Shown: positions 44,921 to 57,340, numbered from the stretch's first letter. The stretch: DNA of 64,000 nucleotides from Membranipora membranacea (GCA_914767715.1 OU612072.1:22692001-22756000); one strand, 5' to 3'. The notes: generated from the letters alone by a model not told the origin. Program-made: numbers and translations.

Positions 44921-47900
44921 TTACTGCCCTCAGTTAGGAGGTGGCCTTCGGCTAGTTTTATGGTATTTTATGGTAGGCTACAGGTGTATATGAGGAGAAC
45001 AGGCTTCCTTCTCCAATTTTAAAGGTAGATTTTTGTTGACAAATCAATCATCACTTGCTTTTGCGACATTTAGACAGCAGGGAGGGATGGTAAAGTACTG
45101 CTGTCGCCATCGTGTGACAATAGCTGCTAATGGTATTGGAGGTAAGTAGACATCTGTTAGTTTTGTTGATAGTGCGTCACTCATGACTGTCATTGGCTTT
45201 ATGGATGCTGTTATACTCTCATCGCAACATTCTAGGATGCGATTGAATATGGACTACAATTAACAGCAAGATGAACTTGTCACCGACACTATTACCTGGA
45301 TTGTGCTTGGCCTATATACCTTGGAGTTGTAATGCCGTGCTTATTTAACAGATTCTTTCTATGTACAAAGCAATTTCACATTTGAGGGATCTTCCAAATT
45401 ATACTGCTCATCAATTATGCATTAACATCTTTGTGACCTCATATTTTCCTATCATTTTCTTGGGTTTATGTAATACATTCTCAACTAATGAGTAGGCCCC
45501 ATCGGTTAGTGTACAAGATACATAATGCAGATGAGTTATAAATGGTCAGGGTTCTTCTCCACCAATACTCCCAGGTGTGCCTGATTATGCTTAATGCTCA
45601 AAATACTGCTATTCCCATTGAATTTTGTATACCTTAATGTTAACAGAAGGCTTAATCTTGTAGCCTGAATAATAGGGAAATTATGAGCAGACAGTTGCTC
45701 TCAAAATCCGGAAGTGAAATAATTGTTATGATGACATCATTTTTTTCAAACTAGAAATACCGTCAAGGCGTCACTCTTTCACATAGTCCATTAATTCCAA
45801 ACCCTGATTCTGACAACCAGATTAAGCCAACTAGTTGGCCATGAGATAAAAATTCTGAAACAAAGCATATTTTCATGTTAACTTTTTGTCCACTGGTGAT
45901 AAAATCATAATTGTTTCAGATTTTGGGACATTCTCATCACATCTTAGTAGAAACAGGAGTGCACAAATCATGAATTAGCTTGAACTGGCCCTATGACAAG
46001 TTTCAAATGGCTAAGATTATGGATCTGATAAATCACTCTCTATATTGTGTTAGACGAAAAAAACCCTAAATAGGATATGGAGTTTTGAAAGGCTAAAATA
46101 TTTGTGTCTTGTTAATTATTTTTCTTATGACTTGATAGCTATAAGAGCAATCAGAAGCACATCTTGTGATAAGGGTCAATAGTATTAAAATTCCTCCCCC
46201 AGAAAATATGGTATTGAACACATTCTCAAAAGGACTTTTTCATAACTTCACTCTTTCCATGTCCGACATACCCAAGAGGTCAAAGTCTGTGCTATGTATA
46301 AATACTCATATTTGAATTGATTCTAGGAGATAATCAGAACAGTTTGAGATAGAATTTTGATTCTAACATCATTTCTTTGACAGCTAACCAGAATTATCTT
46401 TTTTTTCTCTTCTATTGTTTATGCTAAAAGTTAAGTTCAATCAAATAAAATAATTTGGCATAATAGTATATGAAATAAATAAAGAAGAGCAAAGGCTCAG
46501 CCAGATAGTGTGGAGACTAGAGTGACAGCTGTCCCGGTGGTCACCCATGAAAAACACCAACACAAGCTGATATGTCGGATCACGAGTCAGCACAACTCCC
46601 GACTGTCGAGCCTAGACCCAAAGGCGCATAGCAAGACCAAAAATGGGATTGCTTCTTGATGCTGTCCAATCTTACCAAAGGTACTGGTTTTTCAGTTTTA
46701 CACCTGTGTACAACAAGGACCTCCCCTCCCCTCCCCTCTGCTTTTGCCACCTTGAATGGTTTTTAAGGGCTTCTGATCTTGTATCTTGTTCTGGCAAAGC
46801 TTTTAAAATTTCTTCGATTGTATGTCTTTTCAAAAGCAATCTTATTGAGCTATATTCGAAAAGAATTTTTAAAGAAATTATTTTGAAATTTTCCAAAATA
46901 TAGATATGAGATAAAGCCAGATAAAAATTCTCAAGATTTTGTTTCGATGGCTCCCTGCAGGCCGCATGACTTGCCAAAAGAGTACCGGCAGCAAAAGCCA
47001 TACTTTTCAGATACGCCTACAGAAGAAGAAGAGATAAATTATTATATGAGGACTGATGTGTCCCTTACGCTCGTATTAATATCAAAGTCTGATCATACCA
47101 TCTGCCTCGTGATATCCAATGAAACAACAAATACTATCAATGAAAATAGTAGATACAAATGGGAATTGATTGAAACAAGTGTCCAAGCCTAAAACTCAAC
47201 CGAATATACTGACAAGTCACATGAAGGGTCTGGTAAGGAGACTAATAACTAAATAAAGATGATATAATATAATATGATATAATCCTGCGTATAATTGAAG
47301 TACCAATCGTCGCAAATTTTCCTCTATATAGCTAGTCTACATACTGACTAATCCCTCCTGTTTTTACAAATTGATAGAACACAGATCCTTTTTGCATAAA
47401 CCCAAAGTCACAAGATGCAATATATAGTATAAGTATATGGAAATCTGAAGCTTATTGAGTGGCCACTTCAATCTAGCTTTGAGCAATTTTGTTAACAGTA
47501 GTTTATACCAGGGTTCTTATTCTTCTTAATAGAGCAGTTAAGAATAGTTTTTAGCAAGTTTCAAAATTTTCCGCACTAGTTCAATTCAATCCAAAACATT
47601 GTGCATCATTATGGGTGCTGTGATATTTCTGAATGATCATCTGATACTGTTTTACAGCTACCAACTCTATGGCCCTGACTGACACTGTGTGATAGCTGTG
47701 AGAGATAATGTCTCATCAAAATTACTAATATCTTCATAGTTCATAACATTTCTTAGGTGAATATTGACACAACAAACTATTGTTTAGTGTATTTCTCATC
47801 ACTAAAGTTTTTAAGATGAATATTATCAAGCGATAGATATTACTATTACATTGAAGTAGAGAGGCTGAGAATTATATATGATTTTACTATAAAATGATGA

Positions 47901-48431
47901 AGGGACATTTATTATTTTCCATAAGACAATGAGGGCATAGGATACTACCAAAATATTGGAAATAGTACACATCACTATCAGCTCCAGGTGCAGAGCAGTC
48001 TGCATCCACTGTCGCAATCATGCGCAGGATGGAGGCAAAAAAATAAAGAATAGATAAATATGATATAAAATGATGATACTCAGTAATAATTAATATCAAT
48101 CTAGAAACATTACAGATCACATGAAAATATTAGGTGTTCTTAAGTATAATGTATACCTCTATGGATAGTTAGCTTACAAATATGCCATATTTTGGAGGAT
48201 TTAGTCAGCTGCTCTTATTTGTACATACAGGTAACGAAACAGGTTGACGATAGTTCTTGTATAAGAAAGAAAATCCTGATGTTACACTTTATAGGGGAAT
48301 ATCTAAAAAGCTAAGTATATTGCGAGTCTTGCAGTTTTTCATGAAAGGGAAGGCATCATGTACAAGCATGTCAGTCAAACCTGCTTCCGAGAAGGAGTAT
48401 CTGTCTCCGTTCTGCCCTTTTGACAGATAAT
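44921..48431. other. Intergenic or intron, nothing recognised
   Basis: No exon with REM or CDC25 motifs of a Rap exchange factor is visible. Open frames at 46643-47192 on both strands resemble no family known to me. A cluster near 46493-46640 looks faintly like a 5S-related SINE but is too diverged to call. Confidence 0.5.
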
Positions 48432-48437
48432 TTTATT
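48432..48437 (-). promoter_or_regulatory. Poly(A) signal of Roco-caspase gene B
   Basis: AATAAA on the minus strand (TTTATT on the plus strand) 34 bases after the stop codon at 48472. Confidence 0.5.
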
Positions 48438-48471
48438 TGGATGTTATGGTAGCGTTTTGTTATATGGTTGT

Positions 48472-48678
48472 TCAGTTCAGAGAATCCTGTTTTGGTTTAT
48501 TTAGACTTGGAGGTAGTACTGGTTCAGTGAGCTCTTTAGGATGTTCTGTTCTCATATTAACTCCTGGTGATAGGTAGAGCTTCCTGTCGTTAGTGAAAGT
48601 GCAGGTTGTTACAGGAATCTGACGATCCCCTTCATCCTCATCTTTGAATGGTGGAGTCTCCCTCACAATCGACTGAAT
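48472..48678 (-). CDS. Roco gene B, last exon: caspase p10 C-terminal part
   Basis: The acceptor TTCTAG gives phase 0. It encodes IQSIVRETPPFKDEDEGD, then RQIPVTTCTFTNDRKLYLSP, which matches the end of caspase p10 (pattern QIP...L.K.LYF). An extra tail of about 35 residues rich in Pro, Lys and Leu follows to the TGA. Confidence 0.8.
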   Translation of the reverse strand: MQSIVRETPPFKDEDEGDRQIPVTTCTFTNDRKLYLSPGVNMRTEHPKELTEPVLPPSLNKPKQDSLN

Positions 48679-49099
48679 CTAGAATATTACAACATATTTA
48701 AATCAGGTTTTTGATCATGTAACTTGTGGAGGCTGAACAAAATATGCCAATCAGGCATTCACGTATTTGAGTCAATGTCAGAAAACAGTTCCATCAATCT
48801 ACCATTTGGGCATAACCTCAAAATCAAACTTCACCTCTACATCGGTATGTTTCATAGCAAGCATCATTTGGTGTATAACCAGTATAACAGTTTATTGGTG
48901 GTATTTTCACCTGACCTGGACCTGATGTGTCGTTCTCTTTCTCAAAAGCTACATATCGGTAGTCACATTTTTTAGTTTTCCTTAATTTTTTATGCGGAGC
49001 CCACTATTTTCAAATATCATCACTAATTTGTCAGATAAATTATTGTGAGCATTAATGTTGAACAACTGACAAAGCATGTTGTAGTAGAAGGTTTGTAAG

Positions 49100-49170
49100 C
49101 TGGTTAGAGGACCTGACCTGTAAAACACTAGGTTTTGAATCCCGCTGCAGTCTAAGCGCCGAGTTCGGCG
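49100..49170 (+). mobile_element. Degenerate tRNA-like sequence
   Basis: AAGCTGGTTAGAGGACCTG and GGTTTTGAATCCCGCTGCAG resemble the A and B boxes of the SINE at 2467-2671. A GC-rich CGCCGAGTTCGGCG palindrome follows. Not a functional tRNA. Confidence 0.4.
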
Positions 49171-49233
49171 GGTGCCGCCTTAAGAATCTTGTGATCATAT
49201 CCAACATTAAAATAACATAGAGAGAAAACTTAC

Positions 49234-49340
49234 CAGTTTACTCAGTTGTTCTACATGCATCTTTCCCGCCTGCTTGTAGAATGTTGTAACAAGAGCTTTA
49301 ATAAAGACTGACCCTGTTTCATCCCTGTATGCAACATAAT
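49234..49340 (-). CDS. Roco gene B, caspase p10 exon
   Basis: Phase 1 in, phase 0 out, donor CTG|GTAAGT. It encodes DYVAYRDETGSVFIKALVTT, then FYKQAGKMHVEQLSKL. It aligns with the p10 start of executioner caspases (GYYSWRN..GSWFI..L): the Arg after AY corresponds to the S1-pocket Arg, implying cleavage after Asp. Confidence 0.85.
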
Positions 49341-49832
49341 CTAAAACAATGATGAATAGCGAATGAAATTATGGTAATGGTTGTTTTTGTATTGTGCTTT
49401 TTAACAGTCAACGCTCTATGAATCAGGTAATGCCACTCACCAGTTCAATATCAAAATGTCATAATATATTAACCTTTGACGTCAAGGCCATCACAACTCA
49501 AAATATTCTTAAACACGCACAGTTCTAAGCATTTTCTGCATCATTTTCAGGGAAACCAGATTTGCAGTGCAGAATCTGATTTGCATTTCCTTTGGTTGAT
49601 ATATGTTTGATTGTATGCGAAAAATTGTAATGGAGTCTGCATGGCTACAATTACAGTCTTTCTGTCAGCATATGCGACTTTGAGTGCGAGAATAGAGACA
49701 CACTGTGTGTCTGCATCCCATTGTTGATAGTATTGATGATATATCAGCTTTAATGTCAAAATTAAGTGCGCATATAAATGGGAGAGCACTTTTGATAACA
49801 TTATGTCTTTACTATTGTAGCTAAATTATTAC

Positions 49833-49940
49833 CAGGAAAGCTAGGCTTGAAGATAATTAGATCATCCATACACAGATGACTGTCATCTGGAAAGTCCTCT
49901 GTATACTTGGTTTGGTCTCTTCTGGTGCGTGAATGTTGAT
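49833..49940 (-). CDS. Roco gene B, exon at the p20/p10 junction
   Basis: Acceptor ATGGTAG preceded by a T-rich tract; donor CCTG|GTAATA; phase 1 on both sides. It encodes a charged stretch (DQHSRTRRDQTKYTEDFPDD), then MDDLIIFKPSFPG, which aligns with the conserved DFL.AYST.PG strand of p10. An alternative acceptor near 49991 would add about 17 residues. Confidence 0.75.
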
Positions 49941-50973
49941 CTACCATGAGTAAAAAAAAGTGATTATCAACAAGCAATTTAAGCCAGTCTCCACCTATAA
50001 TCATCATAATCTAATACATAATATTACAGTGTAAGTCACTTAATTCAAACTCCAGGGGACCCAAGAAATTAGTTCTAATTATTAGTTAATTTAATTACAA
50101 TAATGCCAGCTCGCTGGGATTTTCAACGGATGTGGGGCGTAGTTCAGGGGTTTGACAAACATCAACTTTTTATTTTTTGTATTGTGCAATGCAAGTGATA
50201 ATGGAAATAAAACACTGATGACTAGTGAACAGTAGGAACCACTGAATTGGATATGCGGAGTTGGCAGCTTTGTTTAAGAGTGTTAAGTCCAGATATTGAT
50301 CACTTCCTTTGTCTGCATTGCCAAAAACAAACATCTGAACAAGGAGTTACAATATTCCTTGGTTAGTAAAGACAACTTCGAATCATAAACCCTCTGAATA
50401 TATTGAGTTATTTTCTTCCTAGGTAGGGGAGGACAATTTCGAATTACAGTTACATTTTCGAATTAAACGAGTCTAAAAACCATTGGCTGAGCTGGGACCA
50501 CACTCAGTTGTCTGAATGAACAGGAATTTCGAATTATCAAGATTCGAACTAACCAGCTTACACTGTATATTATATATTATATAATATATAGATTGTGTTG
50601 GTTTTGTATGTGATGTTTTTGTATGTGATGAACTTGTCTGCATATGAATACATCAAACTTTGATTCGACTTAGTTACTACAATGAAGAGCTTTTACAATT
50701 GTCTCTCCTTGAGGCACTACGGAGCAATTTCAACTTAATTACTTAAAAATAGCATCATTACAGTTACCTGCGACAAGTGAATCGGCCAGTGCAGGGCACA
50801 CTATAAAGGCACACAAAATTTTCATTTAATGTTAAGTGAGTTAGAGATATCTTTGAATGACTTCAGACCCCCTGCAAGAGTTGATTTTCTTTTCAGCAAT
50901 GGGACTAACATGAATACATCAGATCTTTTAATTTTGATTGACAGTTATAATAGTGAAGAAGCATGACAGGTAC

Positions 50974-51108
50974 CTGTGGTTTTCCTTTTCTTTTGAGCAG
51001 GACCTGGTGTAGGTTCTTGTGTTCGCTTTTTGTACTGTCCATCTGATGTTGAAGGCATATCTCCGTCTGACAATGTTGTGGCAGATATTGTCTGGATATC
51101 TTGGTTCT
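50974..51108 (-). CDS. Roco gene B, inter-subunit linker exon with basic cluster
   Basis: A 45-codon exon, phase 1 on both sides. It encodes an Asp/Ser/Thr-rich stretch (TLSDGDMPSTSDGQ), then a lysine/arginine-rich stretch (KKRTQEPTPGPAQKKRKTT) that resembles a bipartite nuclear localisation signal. It lies between p20 and p10, where caspases are usually cut after Asp. No domain homology is seen. Confidence 0.7.
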
Positions 51109-51442
51109 CTAAAATAGATTTCATCATTCATGATTTGCAAATAATAAGGGCACAATTATATACTTTGATATTAATTTCACATACTCAAGCATTTTGATCA
51201 AACTGATATTTTATCCTAGGGTGATGGACAACAAAACTTTTTTTAACTAATCGACATTTTTTTTATATTTCATTAGCTTCATCAATGTCCAAATTCTTAT
51301 AAATACACAGTCTCAACACAATTAAATACTTTTACTACTACTGCAATTTTCTGCAAGAAAGTATAAACATAATACAAAGCGCTCACTCACATATAAGTGA
51401 TCACATGAGCTGATCAGATAGCATGCACAGGATTCTACTTAC

Positions 51443-51502
51443 CAGTCAGAGTATATGTACCTGCTGATCTTGTGGGTACCCGCTCTAGCTTCATCTCCTC
51501 TT
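51443..51502 (-). CDS. Roco gene B, short linker exon
   Basis: A 20-codon exon encoding EEEMKLERVPTRSAGTYTLT. The consensus donor GTAAGT at 51442 was preferred over an earlier GT at 51460. Phase 1 at both ends. It follows the catalytic-Cys exon directly. Confidence 0.65.
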
Positions 51503-51914
51503 CTGAAATGTAAAGCAGTCTTTAGTTTCAAGTACCCTGCAAAACGTGGTCCTAAATCTAGCATTTTGAACCTGCATTTTGAAAATATATTACCGCTCCA
51601 TAAGTGTGAATATACCCTGCTGATATGTCTAGTAACACTAGGTGTTAGTATTTTGATGACTCACACCTTCCTGTGTTTCATATGCAAAGTAATCTTAGTA
51701 AAGAAAGCAGTGTTGCTGGAATGACCTTTTTTACTTAACGCCACAGCCTCAAAAAAAGTAAGCGAAGCCATGTGAACATTCCTGATAAGTAAACTAAGTT
51801 CACCTATGTTTAATAGCCTTTTTAAAATCTTCAAACACATGCATCACAGTTACACAATTTGATGATTCATGTACAATGAATAAAGAATAAGAGCATTTAT
51901 TTAGCAAACCTCAC

Positions 51915-52152
51915 CTCCCGAGCAGGCTTGTAGTATAATCATCTTTGGCTTTCCCCTCATGGCAGGAAATTCATCTGGTGCCAGAAGTCTGTATATATCT
52001 TCAAGATACATGTCCTTTGTTTTAGTCTTCATACATCCATATCCACCATGACCCATCAGCACCAGTGCAAACATTCCAAGATTAGCATGAACTGACGTTC
52101 CTGTGTCCTTGTCTACATACTTGGTCTCATATGCAATCGCTTCATACAGTTC
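51915..52152 (-). CDS. Roco gene B, caspase p20 exon with catalytic His and Cys
   Basis: The exon (acceptor CAACAG, donor GAG|GTGAGG) encodes most of a caspase p20 subunit. The catalytic His sits in LVLMGHGGYG (codon 52048-52050) and the catalytic Cys in MIILQACSG (codon 51922-51924). The Q of QAC, which lines the S1 pocket, is kept; the usual Arg of QACRG is Ser. The order and spacing (His, about 40 residues, Cys) are normal for animal caspases, so an active Asp-directed cysteine protease is predicted. It starts in phase 0 and ends in phase 1. Confidence 0.9.
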
Positions 52153-52371
52153 CTGTTGGCAATTCAAAATGACCATTAAATGCGATCAAACATCAAAGTC
52201 ATGAAATTAATTATCGCAGAGCTCATTCATAGCAACAATCAATATGACTAATTTCAGAGCTTATCTTTGGCTCTAACCAGATACACTTTGTGAGGAAAAA
52301 TTCTAGTCATAGAGAAGTCATTCAATTATATTTATCCTAGCTAAGTACCTATAATGGCACACAAATCGTAC

Positions 52372-52536
52372 CTGATGGCTCCAATCCTTGTTCATACTTT
52401 GTTCACTGATGATGAATCCAAAATTTTTGAACATTGTTATGAGATTTTGGTAGTCATACTGGGAACCTTTTCTCTCTCCTGTTTTGCTGTAATTTAGGAT
52501 AAGGGCTCTACCCCGAGTGGCTGTCATTCTGTAAAC
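52372..52536 (-). CDS. Roco gene B, start of caspase p20
   Basis: A 55-codon exon, phase 0 at both ends. VYRMTATRGRALILNYSKTG matches the caspase opening strand (Y.M....G..LIINN), then ERKGSQYDYQNLITMFKNFG matches the R.G...D...L...F..LGF block. The Arg of ERKG corresponds to the S1-pocket Arg. There is no CARD or DED between COR and this exon. Confidence 0.85.
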
Positions 52537-52773
52537 CTTAGAAAATTCAAGTGTTCGTTGTATACGATGATACGAGAATGCTAAAGGATAAATAAATGTT
52601 TTGTTCGATGGAAACATCTATTCAATAGAATCTTATGTATAGCAATAATGATCAACGAGGCTTTGAATGCTGGGACCTCAAAGTTATTGTAAACTGCAGA
52701 CGCATTCCAGGAATGGAATTATTTATGTTATTCAGTCATGAAATTCTGAACCTAAGATTAGGATGCTTACTAC

Positions 52774-52931
52774 CTTTTCAGTATAAGGTGTGCCATACAA
52801 TGACGTCTGATACTCAGGCACCATGTCTATAATTCCTTCCTGTTCTTCAACCAGTCGCTTTAACTCATCTTTAACATTGAGTCCTTTCCCAAGAATATAT
52901 TCTTTCAAATCATTGTATTCTTCGAGGAAAC
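52774..52931 (-). CDS. Roco gene B, linker exon joining COR to caspase
   Basis: Phase 1 in (completing a Cys codon with the Roco exon) and phase 0 out (into the caspase exon). It encodes FLEEYNDLKEYILGKGLNV, then KDELKRLVEEQEGIIDMVPE and YQTSLYGTPYTEK. It is largely helical and charged, and is the evidence that Roco and caspase parts belong to one transcript. Gene A has a related exon at 1-80 in the same position. Confidence 0.75.
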
Positions 52932-53211
52932 CTAAATCGAAAACGAAAAGAGGATTCAGATTTGGAGTGAGCGATGTGCGCCAGGCAAAATTTTTTGAGT
53001 TTGGTTAAAACCACAAAAAATAGATGGTCCCTGGTAACAATACTGAAATATTTTGTTTATGAATTTATTTGTTCATTGCAAAGCAAGGGAATGGTAGTTT
53101 AACTTGTAAGTTATCATACATGTGGTTACCAATGATATTGAGTTTGATCTGTCTGGTAGTTTTTTGCCATCATCCTCTAACAAACTAAGTATAACATATT
53201 ATTAAACCTAC

Positions 53212-55124
53212 ATTGTCCTAAAAGTGCAGATGGTATTCCAGTTTCACCACTACATGAACCTGTTCTCTCCGCTAGTTGTCTGGTTGTAGGTGGGTAGTCC
53301 ATCAGTGCTGGATTGGATTTCTCTTTCATGTAACAATGTGGGCAGGGAATTTCATATGCTATCTTTGTTGCAGGCCAGGCTTCCTTTGCTGCTGATGACA
53401 GATTTCTGAGAAGCAAATAGAATATCTGCCAACATTCCTTAATCACAGAAACAGACCCATCTACTTTGATTACCAATCTCTGTGCTTCTTTCTCAGCAAC
53501 TAAGTGAACATCAACATCCAGTTGATTAGATCTTTGACCGTGTACTTTTGCGGATGCTCCATTACCATACGGGTAAATTTGATAACTTTCCTGCATAAGC
53601 TCAAGGAATGTCACTGTCAGCTGGTGAAATGCATAGTCAGGCACTTTCAATCCAACAAAACTCAGAGATGCATATAGCTGAAACTCAGCTCTATGATGAG
53701 AAAATGAATGTTCAGGCATGAAGTATGGCATCAGATAGCATTCATCCTGATTATTGATTACAGTTGGGCCAAACAGAAGTTTGAACTTTACCAAAAGCGC
53801 AATAGCAATATCAGACGGTATCTTGGAGGAGAGGGTAGAAATGCGGGAATGAAGGTCAGCTTTGCTTATTATACCATTTCTTTGATAGCTGCTGGGTCCT
53901 GAAGTAACTTTTCCATCTGCTGATTGCTGCATGACGATATCAGGAATCATGGTGTGACCATACAATGATCCTATGAGCTCTGTTAAAACTGGTATTTTGT
54001 GGAACACAGTATTTGCCAGACCAGGGGAAGAGGAATCTGGGTACCACAATATCTGACCAGATCGCTTCATGAAGTCAAAAACAGTCCGAGGGTGCTTCAG
54101 AGAAGAAGAAATATGGTCATATTTGAGATAGCTGTCATTATTCTCGGCGATGGCAGCAAGCCAAATACTAGGAATGGAGCATTTTGAACCCTCTACTCTG
54201 TTGTAGAGGGTGCTCTCTAGCCTCTGAAATACTGTGGAATAGACTTTGTCATCTTGAGAAAAGCCTACTGAGAACACATTTTCCTGGCTGAACACAGATG
54301 AAATATTATCTCCGTCAGAACGAACAGCGAGCCTTTCTATTTGACTGTTTCCTTTTAGAAGCTCATCAGTCAAATTTTGTAGAGTGTGTGTAAAATCCAT
54401 TGCTAGTTTGTTATACAGGACTGATTCAGTTTTATATTCATCATGGTGGGTGAGAACTACGATTGGGTCCTGTATCTTCTGAACTGCTGAGCCAAGGTGT
54501 GCGACCCAATCAAATGCCACCTTTCTAGTGGCTTCACGTGGTCCTCGCTTTTTGGCTATTTCTTCGAATTCTGACATATTCACCACGACTATTGGTATGC
54601 AGTCTTCACGCATTGTCAGGTGGTAGCCGTGATGGTAGATTTCATCACCTCCAAAGTCAATAACCTCGACATCACTTTTCTCTGAATCAGGGACTTGAAT
54701 CTGTACCTTCTCAAAACCAAAAACCTTTGTTTTTTCAACGCTTGCATCATGTGGACTTCGAGCTTTGAACTTGTGCTTCATGACACTTAGAAGAGAAGAC
54801 TTCCTTGCCTCTTTTCTACCAATGAGGACAATAGGTGTTAGAGAGATGACTTCTTTTCCACTTTCCATGTCTGTGTAGTAGTGTTTTATGTTGCTCCAAC
54901 CTCCTTTACAAACAGCATAGGGTGGCTCTATTAGCTTGTTGCAGTCCTTACATCTGAATGTGGAGAGATTCAGCGAACTAATACTGGAATGTAATCGGAT
55001 GAGATCAGAGTTTTCATCAAGGTTCAGATAAGTTAGAGAGACCAGTTCACCGAACCATTCAGGTAACTGTTTGATGTTATTATCGCACAACGTCAGCTGT
55101 TTCAGTCTCCTCATGGTTCTTATA
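53212..55124 (-). CDS. Roco gene B main exon: LRR end, ROC GTPase and COR domain
   Basis: Paralogue of 284-2217, same phase-2 acceptor (TTCAG|TATAAG) and phase-1 donor (CAAT|GTAGGT). Numbering from the Met at 55114: LRR 1-50; P-loop GRKEARKS at 99-106, where the conserved Gly before Lys is Arg (codon 54803-54805); G3 DFGG at 153-156; THHD at 222-225. COR follows, with a CPHC pair near the end. The P-loop change predicts weakened or lost GTP binding. The protein is nearly identical to gene A except around the residues after THHD and in the last 120 residues, which are strongly diverged. It continues into the linker and caspase exons. Confidence 0.9.
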
Positions 55125-57018
55125 CTGAATAAGATGAGATATTTATGTGTATATTATAATAATCAGATAATTATGATTATTTATCTCATTTTGATTTCAT
55201 GTTGGTCAAATTTGTTGCTCTCCAAATACCGAGATCAGTTCAGTTATTTGTTCAACAGTATAAGCGGCACCCAATGAATTTATCTGCAGCTCGGAGCCAA
55301 TATATTTGAGCATTCCACAGCATAAATGTGGATCAATGTACCACTAGGTAAGTCGTCGATGTTAAAATAAACTAATAATCTGAAGGGGATTATTGCTAGG
55401 CAATTATGAGTGAAACGGATTGTATTTTCATCTTTTTCAGAGCTGTCTTAAACCCCTTCCCATCAGTCACATTCATAAAAATGTCAAAATGAAATTAAAA
55501 TTTGAATCGCCTGTAGGCTCACTTGAAATATGTAGTTAAATGGTGCATCATCTGTGATTTAGACACAAATAAAATACCACAACAATATATACAATATATT
55601 TCACCATAACCAATGCCTTTATTTTCTGAAGCTATGTCTATCGGCCCCAATGAAGGTGTTGTTGGGGAGATTGAGACACAAATAATGGCACCTCAACGTT
55701 TATTTCACCTGATGAGAAATTAAATCGGCGAAAACGAGAAGACAATATCATCAAATAGCCGGCGGAAATTTACCAACCTACTTCACCCCTCACTGGGAAC
55801 TACCTTTACCAGAAAGAAAATAGGCACAATAGTGTCCAATATTTGAAAACTGTAACTGAGCCCAACGGGCAAATCACCTTGAATTATCCTCCAAAAAAAC
55901 ATGGCGCCCGTATAAATCACAATCACTGTGGAAGTGAACAATTCGATTGAGAACTGTATGGCCGCATTGAAGGTGAATATAAGAAATCAGAGGGCTCTCT
56001 TGAGGCAGCAGTTAACGGGACTTATATATCCCGGAGAAATTCGGGGATAGACCAGCTGACTGCTTTGTGTTTTTCATAATCATTATAAAAATGTCATCAT
56101 TACTTTTCCTCTTCTGAGATCTAGGGAAGATTACAGTTCTGTGAGTCTGCTCTCTGTTACCGACAGCATCCACATTCCACACAAATATGTTACACTGTTT
56201 ACTAATACACTGTCAGCATTGTACGCAATATCATGTGACCTGGATTTTCCATTACAATGGTAGGGGTTCTCCCATTTCATATGATAGTTTTCTCCTAATG
56301 TAATATTTTTTGTCCCCTAAAAACGGCCCCAGCTCTCTATTGTGTACACTCAGAGGTGTAAATTTTGCGGTTTAGAACATTCCTAAGCTCTCTCATGAAC
56401 CGTAAACATTCAAATTGAAGCCCTAAAGAGATATCACTAAACTGAAAGCTAGCTAATATTTGCTTTCGTCGGACTACCTGTTGTTATGTTGCATTTATGG
56501 TTGCTACAGGCCTACTATGAAATAATTTATTCCTATTCGGATTAACGGGATGACTGTAATCATGACCACACATCATGCACAGAATATTGATAGGGGGAGG
56601 ATGGCAATTGGTATTGTAAATTTTCTGCAGAGCTTTGATCACTTAATCTGTTTTAAAATAAAAACCAGATTCAACAAATATGTGTCCTATTTAATTGATG
56701 GTGATAGCAGTTTTTCTTCAATAGATTCACTCATTAATATACAGACTTTATTAGCACATGTTATTTGTTGAGAGGAGTAGCAGTGTTAATTTATGATTTT
56801 TTGATATCTGAGCAGGATATAATCCACGAAACTGCAGTATGTGTATATAAAACCCATATCCAGTGCCTCATATCACTTTTTCAAAAAGTGTTTTGGAAAA
56901 AAATAGAAGAAACGGCTGAAACACAGTCCTGTGTCCTACCACATATGCGTAGTAAAACCAGATGAGGGTATGCTTACTTTACCCACGTATCTCAAATATA
57001 AATCAATAAAAATCTGTA

Positions 57019-57140
57019 AGCTTCAGCGGGACGGCGTGGCCGAGTGGCTAGCGTGCTCGATCACAGTGAGTGGTCCGGGTTCAAATCCCTGTTGAGACCC
57101 AAAGAAGCAAGGAGGTGGAGTGGTTATCCCACTTTTTTAT
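57019..57140 (+). mobile_element. tRNA-Ser/Leu-like SINE module 1, paralogous copy
   Basis: Counterpart of 4256-4380: same A box, B box (GGTTCAAATCCC) and T-run. Confidence 0.6.
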
Positions 57141-57208
57141 ATATTACTACTTACACCCACTAGATCATTAAATTTAAACATCTTCAGTATTTCACACTGA
57201 GCTTTGCA

Positions 57209-57340
57209 AGCTTCAGCGGCCAAGCGTGGCTGAGCGGTTGATCTCGGCACCAGAGGCCAGAGTTCAAATTCTGGTGAGGCCTGATTAAAAAACGTGAGGA
57301 GGAAGCATGGGATGACCCTTTTATTTTTATATAATATATA
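57209..57340 (+). mobile_element. tRNA-like SINE module 2, paralogous copy
   Basis: Counterpart of 4446-4580, again exactly 190 bp after module 1. Confidence 0.55.

Noticed and set aside
46493-46640. Possible 5S rRNA-derived SINE (GGTGGTCACCCATG near 46538)
   Set aside because: Only a short stretch resembles 5S on the reverse strand; the rest does not align by eye.
46643-47192. Overlapping open frames of 80-110 codons on both strands
   Set aside because: No recognisable domain, no consistent splice sites; probably chance or an old repeat.
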